In this document: piece by piece, positions 57,424 to 64,000 of the stretch | Position numbering within the stretch: the stretch's first letter is position 1 | How the letters are laid out: each line of letters starts with the position of its first letter | NCBI GenBank assembly: GCA_905221605.1 | Contig: CAJNDS010002827.1 | Location: forward strand, 149,235 to 213,234 | Direction: 5' to 3' | DNA from: Symbiodinium natans | Lineage: Eukaryota; Sar; Dinophyceae; Suessiales; Symbiodiniaceae | Length of the DNA stretch: 64,000 nucleotides | Made by a program: the position numbers and the translations under genes | The notes under the pieces: model-generated | Databases searched by the model: none | Seen by the model: only the letters and a program-made list of their open reading frames with translations | Told to the model about the DNA's origin: nothing

Positions 57424-58198
57424 AAACATCGAGGATGGGATCACAACGATTCCCACTCACTCCGAAGCAAAACAAAACTATACAAGCTGATCCAAAACAT
57501 GACAAAAGCATCAATGATCAGCCACGATCTTCCACCCCCCGCATTTTGCTGAGGGTTCATGCCAAAGATCCAAAGTCCAAGCACAGCTCGGCACTTCAAC
57601 ACTAAGGGGATGCCCTGGCCACATTCCCTTGGTGCGTACTCGCCACCAAACGAAACAAACAACACACCAGTCGATCTCTGACATCAAACTTAAAACTCCA
57701 CGCAAGATCCCACCATAGGGCAGGTTGTCCTGGGTCCTGTATTGGCTTGGCACCCAAGAGCTCGTTGTCCAAACACGTGACAAACGAATTCACCTTGCAT
57801 CCTCCTGCACTAGACAGGGCTGTCTTGGAACATCTCCAAGAGTTCGTTGTGACAAACACGTGACAAACGAATTAATGCAAGTCTCAGGCTCACTCACTCT
57901 CAGTACACGACCTCGACGTGGTCATTGCCTTCAATCTCGCAAACTCCAGGAAAGAACCAAAAAACCGTTGGTCAGTCGTCGCATCACCAACGTAGCGGCA
58001 GGTTCCAAAAACAAACCAAGACAAGCTTGCAGCAACCCGACGAATCTTGCTGCTTCCATCCAGCGAAAACACATGCACTGACTCAGGCTTCTCGGAAACC
58101 AATGGAAAAACGCGGGCGGGCCATGGCGGCTCGGATGCCATGGCGTCCCTAAAACGGCTGCGGGGCATTTTCTTCACCCCTTGAGGTCATCAACCACC

Positions 58199-59691
58199 TC
58201 AATCCATGTCCTCGCCGTCCACATCATCCTTTTTCTCCTTCTCAACTTTCTCCTTCTCGACATCCATCATCACATCCTTCGATGATCGGCTAGGCTCGGA
58301 TGTTTTCTTTTCTTGCAACATCCTTTCCAGGTCCGCGATGCTCAGATTCGCACGCACTTGCTCGGCGATTTGCGCTATCATGGCAGCGTCCACGACTGGC
58401 GAGGCCACTGACACGGGAGATCCTCTTGAGTCTTCCCGCTCCATTCGGGCCTTCTTCCTTTTCATCGCTTCATCCTCCGCTGCCTCGAGCTCAGCAATCC
58501 CTTCTTTTCGCTTTCTCTCAGCTTCTTCTCGATCCTGCTGATCCACAGCTTCCTTTACCATCTCTCTCAACGCCTTTTCCTCAGTCTCAAAGTCATCAAT
58601 TCCTTCGCACATGATCTGCCACACCTGCTGCCACACATCCGATGGCATCATCAGATTGAATCTCTCCACGTAATCCGTTGGGAGATGCCACTTGCAGTCG
58701 CAATCCCAATTGACCATGCTCTTGGTCTCGTACTCGGTAACTGTTACCCGGTAACTTGATTCCAACCATTGGCCCTGTTTTTCTCTTCATCCTCAACGAT
58801 CGGAACTAACGACCCCAACACCGCCTTGTAGTTGCCATAGACGTGAAACGCCCAACGCGGCACTGGTCGGTTCTCCTTGGCCAAGGTCGGATCGTGAATC
58901 CTCATCGTGATGCACGAAAGCATCGAGATCGCCCGCACTCCATTCAACATCTCTTGGAAGATCACCATGCCTTTCTTTGCATGATCTTTCCAGCGGTTGA
59001 TCCATGGTGGATGCGCGATGCTCTCCATCTCGTCTTTCAAGCACCGTTCTCCGCAGAGGATTGGCAGTGCAAACAGCACATCTACCAACCTCAAGACACC
59101 AAGGTCTTGGGTCTCGCACAGGGGTGATCCCCTTTCTCTTGAGGTATCGTACGAAACTTATCACACTCAGAGCAAACGTGGATTGCGGCACCTCGAGGTA
59201 TAGCACACCTTCAGTCACCGCTGTCTCGTGGATCAGGGCCTTGCCACCCATCTGTCCACGGAGATCAATGACCCCCAACAGCTTCGAAGGTTTCGGCTCC
59301 ACCTCGGCAATCTCTTGCACCATCTTCACCAGCTTTTCATAGCTGTTTTGGTACTTCACCATATCCCTGTCTGACAGCTCGGTGACATACTTCGACACAT
59401 CCAGATCTTCGATTGCCGTTCCACGACGACATATCGCCCACCAGGCATCGTTGTACCACGGTCTGGAACCAGCTCAACCATGCGCTCCAGGGCTTTGGGC
59501 ATACTCTTGGGTTTCGGAGGCTGCTGCCCTGAACCTTGGGCAACTCTTCTCCCATCACCCTTTTCACCTTTCTTTCCTGCAGCCCTTTTCTCTTTCTCGC
59601 CCTCGCGGAAATGGAACGCGTGCGATGCGTCCGATCCACAAACGGTCACAACCGTTTTCATCTGTCCAGCCAAGCCCGGACGCCCGGTCAC
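58199..59691 (-). pseudogene. unrecognised ~400-residue protein in shifted frames
   Basis: Consecutive minus frames read as one protein: KWLFRSD, then MKTVVTVCGSDASHAFHFRE (59691-59356), MVKYQNSYEKLVKMVQEIAE and KLLGVIDLRGQMGGKALIHE (59398-59105), RLVDVLFALPILCGERCLKD and VPRWAFHVYGNYKAVLG (59094-58744), MVNWDCDCKWHLPTDYVERF and a long coiled coil ending in an acidic tail (58765-58199). Shifts occur near 59390, 59105 and 58750. It follows the copia E RNase H and could be its trailing ORF or another element's Gag. The family is not recognised. Confidence 0.4.
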
Positions 59692-59899
59692 TTCTGAAGA
59701 GCCATTTGCAGGGCTTACACCAAAACGGCGCTTCCATCTCGGCGCCCTTCATCGTTTTCTCCGAGCTTCTTTCAGTACCCATTCGGTCGTCCTCACCTTC
59801 AGGCACGACTTCCAGGCCGGGGCTAGCTTCGGTGGTGCTTGAACCAGAGTTCCTGCAGGTTGACCACAAATCCATACTTCGGGTACAACATGGGGGGCT

Positions 59900-61560
59900 T
59901 TCACTTAGATCACTAAAGTTATCAGAAATTTCACTTTCCTTGATGCAATTTTCAAAAACATCATCGCACCGTTGTCCAGCTGCCTCGGATTCCACAACTC
60001 GACGTCCAGTTGCTCCAGCATACTGGCACGTCCCGGTCGTCCATCCAATGCGGCGTCGCAGACAGATCTTCCAGACTTGTTGCACATTCTCGTCAGGATA
60101 GATTCCCAAGGCTCGCTGGTGTTGACAGAATGTCAAATGATTCAAACATTTAGTAAGAACATCCGCAATCATCCCCGCCGTAGGGCACCACATGACCTTA
60201 AGGGTCTGAGCTTCTTGGATTCTCTCCTGAAGATAGCAGACAGCTATGTCTAAGTGACGAACTCGTCTACTCAAACCTCTGTTCAGCAACACAGCTCGTG
60301 CTGAGGAGCTGTCGGTGTGCAACCGGATGGTGATCTCTGACTCGGCCAATTGACCGATCAGTGTCGCCAGTCCCTCGCTCTCCTGCACCGCAGTCAAGAT
60401 TGCTCTCAACTCAGCCTCACAGGAAACGCACCCTTGAACTCGGGAGATTCCCTTTTATCAGGCATCCTCCGTCAAAGATGGCAATGCCCGACACTGATCT
60501 TCGTCCTAGCAAAGCCTGCGGTGCCCAACTGGCATCCCACGCTTGTTCAAAGCATGCTGTTGGCTTGGACTGTCCCTGCGAAAGAATAGACATCCAGCGA
60601 CTCAGGTCAGGCCTTGACTGACCCCACCATGCACTCGGTATCTAGCAGCTGCAGCGTCACTCAGCTCTAGGTCCAAACCACTTGCTTTCCCTTTTTTACC
60701 GTTTTCACGATGTCCGGAAGGGCAGCAACCACTTTAAGTCCTTACAGAACTCGGTCTTAAAACAACGCATCCATATACGCCGGAAGCACTCTTATCCTGA
60801 AATAACTTTCTTGTCTCTCAATTTCTCGCCCCAGAAAGGTGATTCTTCCACCAGTAGCAGTGATTCAACCCGTTTCCTTGATCTTCAACTCTTCATTTAG
60901 GGTGTCAGTAACCAGTCGAATGGCCTCGTTGGTTCCACATGGAGTTAAATTATCCACATAGCAGAACATGAGGAATCTTTTTCTTCACGGTTCCCTTGAA
61001 GACGGAAGGCTCTGTTGGACATTGCCTTAATCCAACTTTTACACAGTTGCCAGCTCTAGGTTCCACGCCTTGCTGCAACTCTTAAACCATTTATGGCTTG
61101 ATTCAGAATCATGTGCGTCGGAACAATTGTCCATTAAATCCTTTGATCCTTTCAAAAGAGGTAATGCAAAAAGGCAGTGTACATCCAAAGTCGCAATGTC
61201 CATCCATCCACAGGGACAATGGCCAACAGCGACGCTTCAAGCAAGTAAGTTGTAGCACTCAGTCCCAATGACAATGCAGTGCTTCTCTTTGCAATGTTCT
61301 GTACGACACACCTTGCTAGCACAGCTTCCTTCCCATCACCATCTTCGGACCGATAACCCATCGAGTTGTGATAATCTTGCCCTTCCAAGCTTGTTTCCTG
61401 CTGACTGCATGCTGCCTTCTCATGTGATCCGCAGCAAACATGCTTGCACTTATGAGCATCACTGTTCCTATTAACAGTTTCGTAACTGCGTCTCCAACCC
61501 TTGGCTTATTACACTGCAAGCGTAGAAACCACACGAGGATGGGCCCCCCCCCTTTGGGCA
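59900..61560 (-). mobile_element. decayed Ty1/copia-like element E (RT and RNase H remnants)
   Basis: 61561-61152 carries RT debris (ITTRWVIGPKMVMG; LLEASLLAIVPVDGWTLRLW). 60409-60130 is the copia RNase H end: LRAILTAVQESEGLATLIGQ, RLHTDSSSARAVLLNRGLSR, VRHLDIAVCYLQERIQEAQ and GMIADVLTKCLNHL. Stops and shifts are numerous in between. This is the oldest-looking copia copy in the window. Confidence 0.65.
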
Positions 61561-61990
61561 AAGGGGGGCTTAAGCCCCCCTTTTAAGCCCCCCTTTAAGC
61601 CCCCCTTAACCCTTCAAAGGGTTCCCTACAAGGTGGGGGGGCCTTTTGCCCCCCCCTTAAGCCCCCCTTAAGCCCCCCCTCCCCTTAAGCCCCCCCTTAA
61701 GCCCCCCCTTAAGCCCCCCTTTAAGCCCCCCTTAAGCCAAGCCCCCCCTTAAAGCCCCCTTTAAGCCCCCTTGAAGCCCCCCCTTCAAGCCCCCCTTTAA
61801 GCCCCCCTTGAACCCCCCCTTTCAAACCCCCTGTCAACTTTAAGCCCCCCTTTAAGCCCCCCTTTAAGCCCTTCTTTAAAGCCCCCTTAAAGCCCCCCTT
61901 TAAGGCCCCCCCCGTTTTAAGGGGCTGAAAACCCCCCCTTTAAGCCCCTCTTTTTAAGCCCCCTTAAAGCCCCCCCCGAAAGCTCCCCCC
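61545..61990 (+). repeat. CCCCCCTTTAAG-type satellite, plus orientation
   Basis: Irregular units of 10-13 bp (AAGCCCCCCTTT and variants) repeat about 40 times with C-runs of 4-7. Confidence 0.9.
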
Positions 61991-62017
61991 TGAAGCCGCA
62001 ACCAAGCCCCCCCCTCT

Positions 62018-62450
62018 GTGGAGGGTTTAGGCAGCAGTTTAAGAAGCCTAATTTTTCTAACACTTGCTGGGCCTTCGGGCAGCAATTTAAGAGGCGTAAT
62101 ACTTGCTGGGCCTTCTGCGGAGGGTTTGGGCAGCAGTTTAAGAGGCCTAATACTTGCTGGGCCTTTTTTGGAGGGTTGGGCAGCAGTTTAAAAGGCGTAA
62201 TACTTGCTGGGCCTTCTGCGGAGGGTTTAGGCAGCAGTTTAAGAGGCCTGATACTTGCTGGGCCTTTTGTGGAGGGTTTGGGCAGCAGTTTAAAATGCGT
62301 AATACTTGCTGGGCAGGATTTATGCAGCAGTTTAAGGTCGAACACTTGCTGGGCCTTGTGTGGAGGGCTCTCGGGCAGCAGTTTAAGACGTCTAAGAGGC
62401 TGAATACCTGCTGGGCCTTTGGTGGAGGATTTAAGCAGCAGTTTAAGATT
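62018..62450 (+). repeat. 51-bp minisatellite, about 8 copies
   Basis: The unit runs from ACTTGCTGGGCC through GGAGGGTTTGGGCAGCAGTT to TAAGAGGCCTAAT. ACTTGCTGGG recurs at 62101, 62152, 62202, 62253 and 62304, a period of 50-51 bp. 51 is divisible by 3, which explains long repetitive ORFs on both strands (62154-62528 + and 62606-61917 -) that need not be genes. Confidence 0.88.
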
Positions 62451-62535
62451 TTTTTTTTTGGACTGACGCCTCTTTACTACATCAGTAGCGCAGTAGGCCG
62501 GTCTTGTTGGGCTCGACATAACAGGTGAAACGAAG
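62449..62535 (+). repeat. tRNA-derived SINE-like copy
   Basis: A T run, GACTGACGCCTCTTTACTAC, then TAGCGCAGTAGG at 62486-62497 (a perfect TRGCNNAGYNGG A-box), CCGGTCTTGTTGGGCTCGAC and AGGTGAAACG. It shares these blocks with 56090-56175. Confidence 0.5.
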
Positions 62536-63394
62536 TCAGCGCGCTTAAACCACCAAACACACCACGCAACCACCCAAGAACCAAAGAAACAGAAGAAACA
62601 AAGCAAGCAAAGGCGCAGACCTACTAGGTAACTTCACGCACTCAGTACTTAAAGTCGTCGTTGAAGTCCCGGTGCAATCATATAGCACAGAGCATGCGGG
62701 GAATCGCAAAATGCGACACTGCCAGATTCTCAAAACCACCATCATGTAGCAACTGGTGCAACATCATTTGAATCGAACCAAGGTCATCACTCAAGTCAGG
62801 ATCCCGTATCCGTCGTCAAGGACAGATTACGAACCCACAGTGGCAAAGAGATGTTGCAGGTCAGACTTCCCAAGGGAGAGGAAAGACGTGCGTATGCCCC
62901 ATGGTGGTCAGCCAGTGGGACTTAACAGCAAGAACTAAGACTGCGTTGATCCAATTTAAGAGGCCTAATGCAAGCATTGTGTTTGCAAATGGGGGAGCTG
63001 CGCCCTCCAACCCCCCCGCTTGTTAAGCCGGGCAAACTCTGAAAAAAACATGGGGTTCTTGGCTTAGCCCCGCGCCACGTTACTGCTTTCAACTCTCTAC
63101 TTCTTTAAACTTGAGTAATGGATGCAAAAAACAAGCGGGGTGGAATTGCTCTTAAGCTTCCCTTTGGAAGAGTCTCACTTCTCTGGTTTCAAAGAATGAA
63201 ACCCAAAAAACAAAACAAGATTCAAGAAGGGGTGGAATTTAGAATACATTCCCTTCTTTCTTTTTCTAAAGGAAAATGAATGTTTAGAGTCTTACTTCTC
63301 TGGTTTCGAAGAGTGAATTGCAATCAACCACAGCAAATTTATATCCTCTACGGAAGCTTGATTTGGTCAGCAAGCAATCTGGATCACTTGGATG
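62536..63394. other. no gene; fourth hairpin repeat copy
   Basis: TGTGTTTGCAAATGGGGGAG followed by CTGCGCCCTCCAACCCCCCC at 62978-63020 matches the 5336-5640 units. A second local repeat (TTTGGAAGAGTCTCACTTCT and TAGAGTCTTACTTCTCTGGT near 63164-63311) flanks AT-rich DNA. No ORF of interest. Confidence 0.5.
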
Positions 63395-63575
63395 AAAGGG
63401 AGCTTCTAGGGGCTTAAAGGGGGGCTTAAAAAGGGGGCTTAAAGCAGGGCTTGAAGGAGGGCTTAAAGGAAGCTTCAAGGGGGACTTTAAGAGGGGTTTA
63501 AAGGGAAGCTTAAAGGGGCTTTAAGGGGGCTTTGAAGGGGGCTTAAAGAAAGGGGGGGGGGCTTAAAGGGGCGGG
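63395..63575 (-). repeat. CCCCCCTTTAAG-type satellite, minus orientation
   Basis: AGGGGGGCTTAAA-type units, the reverse complement of the 61545-61990 array. Confidence 0.9.
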
Positions 63576-64000
63576 ACTACATTACTTTATCTTGAAGATC
63601 AGAGGGCAGGGCAAGTGCTCTTGTGCAGGAAACGTCTTGTTGCTGGAAATAATCTGGTGCAGAAATTGTTCTGTTCTGGAAAACATTCTACCGCAGGAAA
63701 ACCTTGTCAAAAGCCTAAGACAGAAAATCAGTTCCAGAGCTGGAAAAGTCTTCTAAAAGAAAATGCAAATCTTGCTTGGTTAACGTCCAACACAGAAACA
63801 AACCAATTTCATTAATTAACAGCACAGCAACCATTTTTCAAATCAACCAATGCAGAAACCACAGAAGTTACTTCTATTGAAGCAGCAGTTTGTTACAAAC
63901 CTTCCAGGCCTTGTAGCAAAGGTTGAGAAAGAAGTTCTTAAACCATGAAAAATCACAGTTCTAATGTGCTTTCAAACGCTTTCATTGTTTGCTTAAACCG
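63576..64000. other. window end without recognisable feature
   Basis: AT-richer sequence with only a 66-codon ORF (63615-63815 +) without motifs. Confidence 0.5.

Larger units (their letters stand above)
55563..58198. other. non-coding stretch with SINE-like copies and inverted repeats
   Basis: No gene is supported. It contains two tRNA-like repeats (56090-56175 and 56428-56482), an imperfect inverted repeat (57049-57115 with 57355-57423), a DinoSL-like 12-mer at 57267-57278, and a ~40-bp direct repeat around CACGTGACAAACGAATT (near 57772-57791 and 57857-57875). Confidence 0.45.

Noticed and set aside
62018-62450. CRISPR-like regular repeat
   Set aside because: Units are contiguous and similar throughout with no unique spacers, and the context is eukaryotic.
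61917-62606. Minus ORF (229 codons) and plus ORF 62154-62528 with repeating QQFK/KLLPKP units
   Set aside because: Both are explained by the 51-bp minisatellite keeping frames open; no start context or domain.

Overview
This window looks like repeat-dominated nuclear DNA of a dinoflagellate. Positions 47362-47379 carry, on the minus strand, 18 nt identical to the 3' part of the dinoflagellate trans-spliced leader (DinoSL). CCCTAAA-type (TTTAGGG) telomere-like sequence lies at 4914-6015. Most coding capacity belongs to retrotransposons of the copia, LINE and tyrosine-recombinase (DIRS/PAT/Ngaro-like) classes. Only one convincing single-copy host gene is visible, a J-domain protein on the minus strand at 10350-11459. 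A second candidate is a low-complexity P/G/M-rich and K-rich minus-strand region at 9132-9750.

Layout. 1-4526 (+): copia element with integrase, a TET/JBP-like 2-oxoglutarate dioxygenase domain, RT, RNase H and a membrane-spanning tail. 4914-6015: degenerate interstitial telomeric repeats around hairpin-bearing short repeats. 6016-13676: mostly non-coding, with the host candidates. 13677-18180 (-): decayed copia element D. 18170-18987 (+): LINE zinc-finger fragment. 20772-54264: a nest of at least four retroelements. 54850-55562 (+): frameshifted RNase H. 58199-59691 (-): unrecognised decayed protein. 59900-61560 (-): decayed copia element E. 61545-63575: CCCCCCTTTAAG satellites in opposite orientations around a 51-bp minisatellite.

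The nest. Copia element C (minus, about 54264-53510 and 23473-20772) is split by tyrosine-recombinase element B (23474-53509). B has exact split direct repeats, A1 at 53301-53509 and B1-A2-B2 at 24215-23476, and inserted without target duplication: C reads in frame across the join. B is itself split twice. A 12-kb LINE (24328-36331) has a 15-bp target duplication and displaces the last ~35 RNase H codons of B. A related tyrosine-recombinase element A (38480-47379) begins with the DinoSL relic and is flanked by 148-bp direct repeats. A therefore looks like a re-inserted copy of a trans-spliced transcript.

Most notable biology. (1) B encodes one ORF joining a TET/JBP-like oxygenase (HxD...H...R, with HRDxHN as in TET proteins) to a C5-methyltransferase-like domain (motifs I, PC, ENP, motif VIII). 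A has the same pair in broken frames. The copia element at 1-4526 carries the oxygenase without the methyltransferase. Base-modification writer/oxidiser modules thus travel on retroelements of two orders, in a lineage known for abundant 5-hydroxymethyluracil. (2) The LINE carries a C-terminal ubiquitin-specific-protease domain with Cys and His boxes, six zinc fingers, and a KptA/Tpt1-like segment in ORF1. Many start codons of the long ORFs are GTG/TTG, so these are open frames of polyproteins, often joined by frameshifts, and not independent eukaryotic genes.
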